DNA of 41,758 bases. It comes from a virus. The notes below the pieces were generated by a model. It was not told the origin of the DNA and searched no databases. It saw only the letters and a list, made by a program, of their open reading frames with translations. The translations under genes were made by a program, and so were the position numbers. This document shows positions 1 through 6,599 of the stretch, in pieces; position 1 is the stretch's first letter, and every line of letters starts with the position of its first letter. The DNA lies in the IMG/VR virus record IMGVR_UViG_3300037119_006847, positions 1 through 41,758 of that record, one strand, 5' to 3'.

Positions 1-264
1 GATCGCACCCAGCTTGGGGATGACTTTTACTCAGTGAACACTAAGCCTAAGAACAAAGTGCACCTTGCTCTCAATGATAAAGAAGTCGTGTGCAAAAGTG
101 CGCCATATAACAATGCCACCTTTGTGGGCCTTGAATACCTCAAGCTTGTGACTTGCGCACGGTGCCAGACTAAAGCCAGGCTTGCTAGCCTCAAGCCTCC
201 GCTAAAATCGGATGGCCAAACTCATCCACTGCAACCTGCAACGAGCTTGCTTCTCGGAGCTTGA
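1..264 (+). CDS. Small Cys/His (zinc-finger-like) phage protein, 3' part of a gene crossing the contig join
   Basis: The frame is open from base 1. Its natural start is GTG at 41608 on the other side of the redundancy, giving a 95-residue protein; within the window the first start would be GTG 34. The product has one upstream Cys (VVCKS), a following CxxC (TCARC) and a His a few residues before the first Cys, a pattern seen in many small phage zinc-finger-like proteins. No enzyme motif is present. Its end overlaps the convergent small gene at 191-391. It is the last gene of the accessory operon that begins at 38080. Zinc binding is inferred from residue pattern only. Confidence 0.7.
   Translation, partial: DRTQLGDDFYSVNTKPKNKVHLALNDKEVVCKSAPYNNATFVGLEYLKLVTCARCQTKARLASLKPPLKSDGQTHPLQPATSLLLGA
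2..127. repeat. Terminal direct repeat, left copy (126 bp)
   Basis: These 126 bases are identical to 41633-41758. Base 1 (g) differs from its partner at 41632 (t), which changes one codon from Tyr to Asp in the gene that crosses the join. The length is close to a common assembler k-mer, so it may simply mark a circular contig; a real short terminal repeat is the alternative. The reading frame continues correctly through the join, which supports physical continuity. Confidence 0.9.
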
Positions 265-391
265 CCACAGTTTTAACAGCTTCCATGTAGATCTTGAGGC
301 CTGCTTCAAGAGCCTTTACCATCTCGGCATCGGACTCCTGCGCATCGTCAAGGATTTCAACTTCGAACTTATAGAGCCTTAGCGTTTTCAC
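191..391 (-). CDS. Hypothetical small protein, 66 aa
   Basis: Starts with GTG and has no clear Shine-Dalgarno sequence. The product is acidic and mostly helical in appearance, with a natural-looking composition (DAQESDAEMVKALEAGLK), no signal peptide and no recognised domain. It overlaps the 3' end of the plus-strand zinc-finger-like gene tail to tail by 74 bp and is divergent from the methyltransferase gene, so it is a single-gene minus unit. A TATCAT hexamer lies 8 nt before the start codon, but no good -35 box was found. The antiparallel overlap lowers confidence that it is expressed. Confidence 0.5.
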   Translation of the reverse strand: MKTLRLYKFEVEILDDAQESDAEMVKALEAGLKIYMEAVKTVVKLREASSLQVAVDEFGHPILAEA

Positions 392-417
392 TGGGTTTCA
401 TGATACTGTTTTTTTAA

Positions 418-1050
418 ATGTCTAAAAGGCTAAATGTAGAAGACCCTAAAGTTTTTGACCTCTGGAGAGAGCTCTATTCAGACCTCTCAGACGCTGAGCA
501 AGCAGAATTCTATGATGATCTAGAAGCCAAATACCCTTGGCAGCAACACTTTCATCTTGATTATTTTAACTCCGCTCTTTACGGCAAGCCCGGTCTAAGG
601 GTTCTAGAAGTTGGTGGCTGGAAGGGCGAAATGGCTTCCCAGATGCTGGCTACTCACGCTGGGATCTCTGCCTGGCACAATATTGAGCTATGTAAAAAGG
701 CAACTGATAAGACCGTCTACATGCCCAGAGATGGCGTGTATACGTTTGAAAACCCAGCCTCATTCACGTGGTTTAAAGCTCCTCGCACTGTGGAGGCAGA
801 TGTATTCATCTGCGCTCACACCATTGAACACTTTCAAGATCAAGATCTCTGGAGCCTACTTAGCTGGGCAGATGGCATACCGCTGGTTTGCTTAGAAGCA
901 CCTATTGCTATGGGCACCAATGACTGGTCTGGCTATGGCGGTACGCATATCCTGAAAGCTGGGTGGTGTGAGATTGGCGTATTTATGCAGGCACAAGGCT
1001 ACGAGCCGATCTTTATCTCTCCGCACTGCTTCCGCTACCTAAAAGCATGA
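418..1050 (+). CDS. SAM-dependent class I methyltransferase-like protein
   Basis: Length 210 aa. Residues 61-70 (RVLEVGGWKG) look like the SAM-binding motif I of Rossmann-fold methyltransferases, and residues 127-139 (ADVFICAHTIEHF) match the segment that follows strand 4, where a DxFxxxxxxEH pattern is typical of class I enzymes acting on small molecules or sugars. The N-terminal 50 residues are helical and acidic and are not part of the core. There is no obvious Shine-Dalgarno before ATG 418. The stop overlaps the next start by 4 bp (ATGA), coupling it to the acyltransferase. In this context a sugar or lipid-linked substrate is plausible, but the substrate is unknown. DNA methylation is unlikely because no DPPY or NPPY motif is seen. 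Confidence 0.75.
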   Translation: MSKRLNVEDPKVFDLWRELYSDLSDAEQAEFYDDLEAKYPWQQHFHLDYFNSALYGKPGLRVLEVGGWKGEMASQMLATHAGISAWHNIELCKKATDKTVYMPRDGVYTFENPASFTWFKAPRTVEADVFICAHTIEHFQDQDLWSLLSWADGIPLVCLEAPIAMGTNDWSGYGGTHILKAGWCEIGVFMQAQGYEPIFISPHCFRYLKA

Positions 1051-1604
1051 GACGCATCCACCCTACAGCTATTATCCATGACAATGTGTCGCTGGGTGAG
1101 GGGTGCATTGTAGAGGCTTATGCTGTCCTGGGGTCGCCTGCTGAGCATCGCGGTTTTTTTGGTAAGCCTCCTGGCAAGGTGATCATCGGCAAGAACTGCG
1201 TGATCCGGGAATACGTCACCGTGAACGCTGGCACCACAGGCGACACTGTTGTCGGGGATAACTGCTGGCTCCTTAGAGGGTCACACGTGGGCCATGATGC
1301 GGTGGTGGGTGCAAACGTCACGCTTTCTTGCAACTCAGTTGTAGGAGGGCATGCTGTTATCATGGACTGGGCAAACCTTGGGATTGGGGCTGCTGTCAGG
1401 CAGCGCCTAGTGGTAGGAGCTGGCGTGATGCTAGGCATGAATGCTGTTGCCACTAAGCATCTTGAGCCCTTTTGCGTTTATGCTGGTATTCCAGCGGTGA
1501 TCATTAAGCAAAACAATCTCGCCATCGAGAGATCTGCACTTTCTAGTGATGAAATAGCGGAGCTTATGCTAGCTTTTAAAGCTCTATGCAGAAACCCACT
1601 CTAG
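1047..1604 (+). CDS. LpxA-like left-handed beta-helix acyltransferase, short form
   Basis: Length 185 aa; hexapeptide repeats (I/V-G-x-x-x-x) run from about residue 5 to 145. Several stretches resemble UDP-GlcNAc acyltransferase LpxA: an LGSP loop near 28-32, IREYVTVNAGT at 53-63, and SHVGHD at 79-84, where His83 sits at the position of the catalytic His of E. coli LpxA (HIAHD). LpxA transfers an R-3-hydroxyacyl chain from ACP to UDP-GlcNAc at the start of lipid A synthesis. The family is usually near 260 aa; here the helical C-terminal domain is cut to about 30 residues, so sugar-nucleotide or ACP binding may differ. It overlaps the methyltransferase stop by 4 bp and the next gene by 19 bp. 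A different O- or N-acyltransferase role is possible. Confidence 0.85.
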   Translation: MRRIHPTAIIHDNVSLGEGCIVEAYAVLGSPAEHRGFFGKPPGKVIIGKNCVIREYVTVNAGTTGDTVVGDNCWLLRGSHVGHDAVVGANVTLSCNSVVGGHAVIMDWANLGIGAAVRQRLVVGAGVMLGMNAVATKHLEPFCVYAGIPAVIIKQNNLAIERSALSSDEIAELMLAFKALCRNPL

Positions 1605-2293
1605 GCGTCGTACTTCTGTGCTTTAACAATGAAAAGGTGCTGGAGGCTTCGCTAAGAGAGCTAGAGCGGCTCGACATGTCAGCCTTTGGCCTCGTAGAAC
1701 TGCACGTTTTTGACCCTGGATACCCCCTAAAGAACTACACCAACTGGAAGGCTGTCGTGCGAAAACACTGCGGCTACTACTATGAGATGACCAACAAGGG
1801 GCAAACCAAAAACATCCTCGCCACTGTGCCGTTTATGGCGAAATATGACTACGTTCTAGCCTGGGAGCCTGATGCAAAGCTCAACAATCGCAACTATCTC
1901 AACATCTGCATGGAGCATATCGCGCTAGATAAAGAAGTTGGCTATGTGATGCCAATGCACCAGGAGTGGGTTTACCAGAGACAGGGCGAAACTCGCATGG
2001 TCACATCCGCACTAGAGGCAAAAGAAGTCACATTCCAGGGTGGGTGGCCGCAAGTGTTCTACACTAAGGCTGCATGGGCCAAGCTTTTTGCTTTGACGCA
2101 GTCCTGCAAGGGGCCATATGGCGGTACTGAGTATGATATCTGGAAGGCACTGCAGCCAGTGAAGGGTCTCATGCTGCGGAATGTTGTGGATACCGTGGAC
2201 CAGTCCCTCTATGACGACAGCTATAAAGCCTGGAAGGCTGAAACCATTGGTAGAGATGATCAAAAGTTCTTTGAGGAGCATTTGAAGATATGA
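1586..2293 (+). CDS. Glycosyltransferase-like protein (GT-A type)
   Basis: Length 235 aa. The N-terminus (TLGVVLLCFNNEKVLEASLR) has the strand-helix pattern of family 2 glycosyltransferases (xVVLxxxNxxxxLxxxL). Residues 94-97 (EPDA), preceded by the hydrophobic strand YDYVLAW, sit where a DxD metal-binding motif is expected. A GGTEYDIW segment near residue 180 resembles the ED catalytic-base region. No membrane segment or signal peptide, so it would act in the cytosol. It starts inside the acyltransferase gene and ends in an ATGA overlap with the oxygenase gene, so all four cassette members are probably translated together. Donor and acceptor are unknown. Confidence 0.65.
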   Translation: MQKPTLGVVLLCFNNEKVLEASLRELERLDMSAFGLVELHVFDPGYPLKNYTNWKAVVRKHCGYYYEMTNKGQTKNILATVPFMAKYDYVLAWEPDAKLNNRNYLNICMEHIALDKEVGYVMPMHQEWVYQRQGETRMVTSALEAKEVTFQGGWPQVFYTKAAWAKLFALTQSCKGPYGGTEYDIWKALQPVKGLMLRNVVDTVDQSLYDDSYKAWKAETIGRDDQKFFEEHLKI

Positions 2294-2853
2294 ATAACCC
2301 CATAATCGCCATCGAAGATCACTTCTTTGACAACTACCCAGCAGTCCTTAACGCCTTCCACCATGCCACATACCAAGATTTCACACTCAGCATAGACGGC
2401 GTAACGTACCCCTATATTTCCCCTGATATACCAGGTCCCTTTAAATATGAACTCCTCTACAAGCTAGAGCGTCTCCTTGGCGCCAGGATTCGCCACAACT
2501 ACCTTTTCGCCAGGGCAATGCCCGAAGGCTGCAGCAAGCCAGCGAAGATCCATAGCGATCGCGACATGGGCGCATTCACAGCTCACGTCTACCTGTCACC
2601 AGAGAGCGCACAAGCCTCTACAAGCTTCATGAAGCATGTGGGCCTGGGCACAGTGGCAGGGCCAGACCTTGACGGCTCTGAGTGGTCGCAGGACCCTGGC
2701 GAATGGCAGAAGTATCTCACCTGCTGGGGTGCGCCAAATAGGCTACTCGTCCACCATGCTGCACACTTTCACTGCGCTGAGCCATCTGAGGGCTTTGGCA
2801 CCTTGAAAAATGACGCGAGACTCATGCTCACGTGCTTTTTTGACGTAATCTAA
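2290..2853 (+). CDS. 2OG-Fe(II) oxygenase-like protein (DUF6445-like)
   Basis: Length 187 aa. A His-x-Asp pair at residues 88-90 (IHSD) followed by AFTAHVYLS, a distal His near 159-161 (HAAHFHC) and an Arg at 177 (ARLMLTCFF) give the HxD...H...R layout of Fe(II)/2-oxoglutarate dioxygenases. The N-terminal pattern IxIExHFFDNY is shared by small phage oxygenases I recall as DUF6445. Such enzymes hydroxylate protein, sugar, lipid or base substrates. It is the fourth gene of the cassette and overlaps the glycosyltransferase stop by 4 bp, so hydroxylation of the same glycan or lipid product is a reasonable inference, not shown by sequence. Confidence 0.65.
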   Translation: MNNPIIAIEDHFFDNYPAVLNAFHHATYQDFTLSIDGVTYPYISPDIPGPFKYELLYKLERLLGARIRHNYLFARAMPEGCSKPAKIHSDRDMGAFTAHVYLSPESAQASTSFMKHVGLGTVAGPDLDGSEWSQDPGEWQKYLTCWGAPNRLLVHHAAHFHCAEPSEGFGTLKNDARLMLTCFFDVI

Positions 2854-2857
2854 GAGC

Positions 2858-3058
2858 ATGTTACCAAGCGATTTAGGCGATGATCTAGAGCTATTTGAAA
2901 GCGACTGGGAAACGGAATATGAGATGGCACTCCTTGATGCAGAGGAGTGGGGACTGGGGTTCTTTATCGTCTTTTCAGACGGCACAATGGGGCGCTCGAC
3001 AATTGCTGAGGTTTCTGAAATTGTGGATGAATGGAAAAAGAAAGTAGCTCTGAGCTAA
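2858..3058 (+). CDS. Hypothetical acidic small protein, 66 aa
   Basis: Begins 4 bp after the oxygenase stop and overlaps the next gene by 28 bp. The product is strongly acidic in its first half (DLGDDLELFESDWETEYEMALLDAEEWG) and ends in a short amphipathic helix with lysines. No signal peptide or recognised domain. An acidic 60-70 residue phage protein of this kind could be a DNA mimic or a host-enzyme inhibitor, but nothing in the sequence shows this. Position and tight packing support a real gene. Confidence 0.6.
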   Translation: MLPSDLGDDLELFESDWETEYEMALLDAEEWGLGFFIVFSDGTMGRSTIAEVSEIVDEWKKKVALS

Positions 3059-3390
3059 ACGCCGAACAAGAGAGATACCTCCTGGGGATGCAGAATGCAC
3101 GGGGCTCCGACCCTGGCCATTACTACCATCCAGCTACAGGGATCATGGCAGCCGACAGAGAAACTGCATTAGCCAAAGTTGCCGAGAGACAGACTAAGCC
3201 ACAGCACTACCAAGCTGGCAGCATCCAGCCGTGGGACTTTATCATTGACCAGGGTATGGGCTTTCTAGACGGCAACGTGGTCAAGTATCTCTGCAGATAC
3301 CGCAAGAAGAATGGCCTGGAGGATCTCCTCAAAGCACGCGAATACCTCGCCAAGCTTATCGCTTCGGAGCAAGCACTCTTGTCGAAATAA
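3031..3390 (+). CDS. DUF3310 family protein (T7 gp1.7-like region)
   Basis: Length 119 aa. From about residue 57 on it reads HYQAGSIQPWDFI, then NVVKYLCRYRKK and LLKAREYLAKLI. This is the hallmark of DUF3310, a small domain found in many phages and in T7 gene 1.7, which is known as a nucleotide kinase; members are often annotated as nucleotide kinases on that basis alone. The N-terminal 50 residues are extra and poorly conserved in appearance. It closes the plus-strand cassette and its 3' end overlaps the convergent gene at 3356-3586 by 35 bp. A role in nucleotide metabolism is inferred only from the family. Confidence 0.8.
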   Translation: MEKESSSELNAEQERYLLGMQNARGSDPGHYYHPATGIMAADRETALAKVAERQTKPQHYQAGSIQPWDFIIDQGMGFLDGNVVKYLCRYRKKNGLEDLLKAREYLAKLIASEQALLSK

Positions 3391-3586
3391 TCACCTTCTT
3401 TAGAATGCTGAAGAACTCGCGATTGTTCTCCTTCTCCTTGGCGCTTTTGGTCTGAAGCTCCCACGTAGTGATCTCCACATGCGCACGGGAGAGATACTCA
3501 ACCTTACCCCACACTTTGCACTCCATAGGGTCGCCATTCATACAGTGGTCCCAAAACAGCACTTCTACGAGGTCGCCTTGTTTCAT
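3356..3586 (-). CDS. Hypothetical small protein, 76 aa
   Basis: The product starts MKQGDLVEVLFWDHC and has a beta-rich first half with a lysine/glutamate linker (SAKEKENNREFF) before a hydrophobic C-terminal strand. The GDLVEVxFWDH pattern resembles small SH3-like beta-barrel phage proteins, but I cannot name a family. Its start overlaps the stop of the upstream minus gene by 4 bp (ATGA), the same coupling used throughout this genome, which argues that both are real. The 3' end overlaps the DUF3310 gene tail to tail. Confidence 0.65.
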   Translation of the reverse strand: MKQGDLVEVLFWDHCMNGDPMECKVWGKVEYLSRAHVEITTWELQTKSAKEKENNREFFSILKKVIISTRVLAPKR

Positions 3587-3774
3587 TGGGTTAGGATACG
3601 ACCTTTTGCGTAATACAAAGGACAGCTATATTCAAATAATACGCATCTTGATTCCAGCGGACTTGATATATGGCCGCAACTTCTGCATTCTGAATAGGAA
3701 CTTAGTTGGCGGTAAGATTCTTCAGACGCTGGGACTAAGGGGCCATATGAGGGGACCAGGGGAATGTACGACAC
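3583..3774 (-). CDS. Hypothetical Cys-rich small protein, 63 aa
   Basis: Starts with GTG, with GAGG immediately before it, which is too close for an ideal ribosome site. The middle has CRSC followed by C and C at wider spacing (CRSCGHISSPLESRC, then SC), so a zinc-ribbon-like fold is possible. It is the first gene of a two-gene minus unit coupled by an ATGA overlap to the gene at 3356-3586. The promoter must lie in the gene-free stretch 3775-4261. No family recognised. Confidence 0.5.
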   Translation of the reverse strand: MSYIPLVPSYGPLVPASEESYRQLSSYSECRSCGHISSPLESRCVLFEYSCPLYYAKGRILTQ

Positions 3775-3805
3775 CCTCGACGTGATCGTGTACTCGTGAG
3801 ACAGG

Positions 3806-4140
3806 CTAGGGGGAGCAAATGAAACGCTTCTCCAGCAATAGCTAGATTAAAAGCCCTAGCTAGTCTCAAGGGGAGTTTAAACGCGTGTACTTGGGGCTCA
3901 AGCTGTGAGCCCGACAGTGATAAAACTGCTGCCTGTGTTACAGATAAAACACATGGGCCTGACCGAAGGGTGGACTCATCCGACGACTCTGAAATGAACC
4001 CTAGGCTAGCTATTTTTATAGCTGGTTTAGGGCCTCTTGTGCCTTACTTTCCCTCCAAGCGGATCTAACCTCAAACTCATCGGGGGACGCAACATAGCAA
4101 CTTTGTTTTAGAGTCTTAAAATAAACTCTAGGGAGCAAAG
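3806..4140 (+). ncRNA. Candidate structured RNA within a 487-bp gene-free stretch (3775-4261)
   Basis: No credible ORF is present between the divergent genes at 3774 and 4262. On the plus strand several stem-loops follow one another: a perfect 7-bp stem 3894-3900/3906-3912; CAGT/ACTG at 3915-3928; CCTGTGTT with a one-base bulge pairing to 3948-3956; a continuous 15-bp stem with three G-U pairs and a UUUU loop at 3999-4032; and 4101-4140 (CTTTG/CAAAG enclosing TAGAGT/ACTCTA). Loops of the second and third stems share GATAAAAC. A near-repeat of CTAGGG(GG)AGCAAA brackets the region at 3806 and 4128. It does not match tRNA, tmRNA, RNase P or hammerhead consensus by eye. It could be a free RNA, a 5' leader of the RNase H gene or a replication element. 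Confidence 0.35.
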
Positions 4141-4261
4141 CGACCGGGTGCAGCTAAGTAGCTAAGAATAAAAGTAAGCGTGTCATCTAAAGTAGCTATA
4201 GAGTTCCTAATAAGAAAAACAAACTTGCCTTACCCGATACGCAGGTTTAAGGATCAAAAAA

Positions 4262-4924
4262 ATGGCCACAGACAACACACTCACCGAGTTAGAGCTTCAC
4301 AAAAAAGACACCTGCTATATCTTTTCGGATGGGTCATGTTGGAAGCCTGGAGGTAGGGGTGCTGCAGCTTGGGTGGCAGTGTATGACTTCGATGTCACCT
4401 ACTCCTCAAGATGCTTCAGCAACACAACCAACAACCAAATGGAACTCACAGCAGCTTTAGATGGTCTCTACTGGGCAGCAGAAAACGGCTTTGAAAAAGT
4501 TGTGCTCATCTCAGACTCCCAGTACACCCTAAGCTGCATTGGCGAATACCCTAAGAAGTGGGTGGCAACAAATTGGCTTATCAAAGGCGAACCAGTCAAA
4601 AACCAAGACCTCATCAAACCCCTCCTCCAGGTAGCCAAAAGATTCAAGCACCTCGAACTCCACTGGACCAGGGGACACGCTGGATGCTTCTACAATGAAA
4701 AGGCTGATGCCATGGCTGAGGGCTTCAGGGAGTATAGGCCTACCACTGTAAAAAACTACGATGGCCCTCTATCTGCCCCGACATGCCACAAGCACACCTT
4801 TGAGGCTGAGCACCTTGAGCCCGGTTACTACGAGCAAAAGAAACGCGAAGATAAGCTCAAAAAAAAAGAGAAAAAGCTGAACTCAAAGCCCTACGTGCAA
4901 AACCAGTTCGCGCTGTTCCAGTAA
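4262..4924 (+). CDS. Ribonuclease HI with basic C-terminal extension
   Basis: Length 220 aa; the RNase H domain covers about 17-155. The catalytic set is visible: Asp23 in FSDGS, Glu61 in NQMEL, Asp85 in SDSQY and Asp149 in EKADA, with the flexible-loop His139 in RGHAG. RNase HI cuts RNA in RNA-DNA hybrids, useful for primer removal or R-loop clearing. Bacterial RNase HI is near 155 aa, so the last 65 residues are additional and include a lysine-rich helix (KKREDKLKKKEKKLN), possibly for nucleic-acid binding. AAGGATC lies 8 nt before ATG 4262. The ending QFALF is reminiscent of beta-clamp binding motifs, which is a guess. Confidence 0.92.
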   Translation: MATDNTLTELELHKKDTCYIFSDGSCWKPGGRGAAAWVAVYDFDVTYSSRCFSNTTNNQMELTAALDGLYWAAENGFEKVVLISDSQYTLSCIGEYPKKWVATNWLIKGEPVKNQDLIKPLLQVAKRFKHLELHWTRGHAGCFYNEKADAMAEGFREYRPTTVKNYDGPLSAPTCHKHTFEAEHLEPGYYEQKKREDKLKKKEKKLNSKPYVQNQFALFQ

Positions 4925-5000
4925 ACAGTGTCCGCCATGTTATAGAAACCGTCACTAGGTCTGATGGCTCTAGAGCTAAGGTTGTTCGAGAAGTTCCAGC

Positions 5001-5795
5001 TTAAACCAAGTAAGGCTTGCGCTCAGGCTCAGCATCAGGATTGCCCCTTACGTGGTGCTTGACCCAAGTGGAACCCTTTTGATTGTAGACACCGTCTCGA
5101 TCTTTACCGATACCACCAGGCAACAGTCGCCAGTGGCCACGCACAAACCACGACGACTCCCATTCAATCGTGCGAGCAAAAGCTGGCGCCGGGGCTGCCT
5201 CATGCTTGCCATGCAGGCGAATCACGCGACCAATGCTCTTCGTGTACTTGTGATTGCCAATGCGGATGGGGATTTGCCGGGTGTACTTCTCTGAGCCAAT
5301 CGTGCTGGATCTGAGTTTTGCGCAGAACACGTCAAGGATAGTCATAGCCATGGCATACATCGCATGGTTCCAGTCGGGGTCTAAAAGGTCCAAGGTAATG
5401 CTGTGAAGCTGCGCTGGCACCGGGCTACCTACATCAATGCCTTTGCTGGCAAAAATGGCATCAATCTTGGTGGCAGACCTCTCGATAAAGAAGATCCACG
5501 GCACACCCACGAGTTGACCTGCCCACTTATGATCCTGACTTGCAACTCTAGATCTCCAGCAATTGTCACCAGTCTGCTCTAGATAGCAAACAGGGTACGG
5601 CAGGGATAGCTGCTCTATGCGTTCAAACAGCACATCTGGAGAGATCCGCTGGCCAGCTTTCAGGCTAGTGAACTCGGCATAGTCGCCATAGAACACGTGA
5701 GCCTCTGTGAGCTTGCGGTAATCTTCAGGATCTTCAAGCTGGTCAGCGAGCATCTCTAAAACCTCTGGATAGAGAAAGATATCAAACCGTGCCAT
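5001..5795 (-). CDS. AcrVA2-like phage protein (candidate anti-defence)
   Basis: Length 264 aa from ATG 5795. The first in-frame ATG, at 5804, lies inside a consensus -10 box and would not be transcribed, so I use 5795. The C-terminal part has WFVRGHWR followed some 15-25 residues later by WVKHHVRG, close to the RRGHWH...FRVRW layout at the end of Moraxella AcrVA2 as I remember it. A segment LPYPVCYLE near residue 70 resembles AcrVA2 LPDWCVYVD, with a hydrophobic core helix before the tail. AcrVA2 is a Cas12a inhibitor whose homologues are spread through phages of hosts without Cas12a. It is a single-gene unit with a strong promoter and leaderless start. The relation needs a profile search; it is not proof of anti-CRISPR activity. 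Confidence 0.6.
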   Translation of the reverse strand: MARFDIFLYPEVLEMLADQLEDPEDYRKLTEAHVFYGDYAEFTSLKAGQRISPDVLFERIEQLSLPYPVCYLEQTGDNCWRSRVASQDHKWAGQLVGVPWIFFIERSATKIDAIFASKGIDVGSPVPAQLHSITLDLLDPDWNHAMYAMAMTILDVFCAKLRSSTIGSEKYTRQIPIRIGNHKYTKSIGRVIRLHGKHEAAPAPAFARTIEWESSWFVRGHWRLLPGGIGKDRDGVYNQKGSTWVKHHVRGNPDAEPERKPYLV

Positions 5796-5802
5796 AGCCC
5801 AC

Positions 5803-5832
5803 ATTATAACGCGCTGGGTCTTAGAGTGTCAA
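5803..5832 (-). promoter_or_regulatory. Consensus sigma-70 promoter for the AcrVA2-like gene
   Basis: On the minus strand TTGACA (5832-5827), an 18-nt spacer and TATAAT (5808-5803) match both consensus hexamers perfectly. The ATG at 5795 begins 7 nt after the -10 box, so transcription would start at or within 1-2 nt of the initiation codon. Confidence 0.85.
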
Positions 5833-5862
5833 CATGAGAGTGTGGGGGTGTGAACCCTTACG

Positions 5863-5908
5863 AGTAAATAAAAAGACCCTGGTTGGAGCTGAAACTCCTT
5901 CCAGGGTC
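5863..5908 (-). terminator. Rho-independent terminator after the HTH gene
   Basis: On the minus strand an 8-bp GACCCTGG/CCAGGGTC stem continues with GGAG/CTCC and a short loop (5908-5875), followed by TTTTTATTTA. It lies between the HTH gene (5955-6242) and the promoter of the next minus gene, insulating one unit from the other. Confidence 0.85.
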
Positions 5909-5954
5909 GCAATCCAAGAAAGGCCCATCCAAAGGCCACAACCAATACAGAGTA

Positions 5955-6242
5955 CTACTCAGTCCAAAGGCACTCAATAAGGCTAAGCTTTAACTGAGCC
6001 GACAGGTCGGAATCTACGATGTACTTGGCAACTTTGTTGATAGCTAAGTAGATCTCGTTACCAGTGAGATCGGATACTGGCTCGATGTAAGGCACAGATG
6101 CCTCTTCAACTTCACACTCAAGGCGATACTTCTGCGTGGTCTTAGGGGCCACACCTAGCTCCTTCTTGATCTCTGCGTTAGTTGCGCCATCCGCAATCCG
6201 CTTCAATAACTTTGCTTTAGTCTTATGGGACATTCTTGCCAT
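5955..6242 (-). CDS. HTH-domain protein (putative regulator), 95 aa
   Basis: Residues about 8-40 (KAKLLKRIADGATNAEIKKELGVAPKTTQKYRLE) form a resolvase/LuxR-like helix-turn-helix with the ATNAEIKKELGV turn. The remainder is a helical tail without a recognised domain. GGAG sits 8 nt before ATG 6242. It is a single-gene unit ended by the terminator at 5863-5908, and its upstream region faces the plus-strand gene at 6379, so it could control the divergent promoter pair. It is too short to carry a ligand domain; a transcription factor or small DNA-binding protein is the likely role. Confidence 0.7.
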   Translation of the reverse strand: MARMSHKTKAKLLKRIADGATNAEIKKELGVAPKTTQKYRLECEVEEASVPYIEPVSDLTGNEIYLAINKVAKYIVDSDLSAQLKLSLIECLWTE

Positions 6243-6341
6243 TTAAATAGCTCCTTCTAATTAGACCCACGGCCATACGGCGTGCGCAATTATCACGCAA
6301 GGGAAAAGAGAGTCTGAAGTAAACGACGCACCGCAACCATC

Positions 6342-6371
6342 TTGCGGTTACACAGTAACTAAGCTTACACT
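6342..6371 (+). promoter_or_regulatory. Possible sigma-70 promoter with leaderless start
   Basis: TTGCGG (6342-6347), an 18-nt spacer and TACACT (6366-6371), with ATG 6379 exactly 7 nt after the -10 box and no Shine-Dalgarno. The hexamers are only partial matches; the call rests mainly on sharing the spacing seen at four other genes. Confidence 0.4.
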
Positions 6372-6378
6372 CAGCCAC

Positions 6379-6573
6379 ATGAGACACCTCTTCAACTGGA
6401 CCTATTACTACCACTACCTAACCCTCGCCCAAGCGCGAGAAGCTAAACGCCTACACCTCCAACTAGCCAACAAATACACCCAAGCAGACAGGCTAAGGGA
6501 ACTTGCAAACGAACTCCTACAACCTAGCTGGCTAACCCTCGCGATGGGGCGAGTAAGCAAACAAGCACGCTAG
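6379..6573 (+). CDS. Hypothetical small protein, 64 aa
   Basis: The product begins with an aromatic segment (HLFNWTYYYHYL) followed by a basic amphipathic helix (AQAREAKRLHLQLANKYTQADRLRELANELL). No signal peptide or known domain. It has no ribosome site, but a promoter-like -10 box lies 7 nt before the ATG. It is divergent from the HTH gene and followed at once by a long imperfect hairpin at 6600-6646. The helix could bind nucleic acid or a partner, which cannot be judged from sequence. Confidence 0.5.
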   Translation: MRHLFNWTYYYHYLTLAQAREAKRLHLQLANKYTQADRLRELANELLQPSWLTLAMGRVSKQAR

Positions 6574-6599
6574 CCCACTGGCCCACAAGCCTGCACTCA

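Noticed and set aside
1118-1453. 111-codon minus-strand frame inside the LpxA-like gene
   Set aside because: Antisense shadow of a well-supported gene, with Pro/Thr/Ala-biased composition typical of such shadows.
3950-4010. Hammerhead-like GGATGAGTCC on the minus strand
   Set aside because: The required CUGAUGA and GAAA core elements are not both present, so the ribozyme cannot form.
3785-4261. tmRNA, RNase P RNA or group I intron
   Set aside because: No tmRNA tag reading frame or TTCGA-type T-loop, no RNase P GAGGAAAGUCC box, and no group I P/Q/R/S core were found by eye.
6223-6414. 63-codon minus-strand frame upstream of the HTH gene
   Set aside because: It covers the promoter region, overlaps the HTH start and has an unnatural Cys/Arg mix; more likely non-coding.
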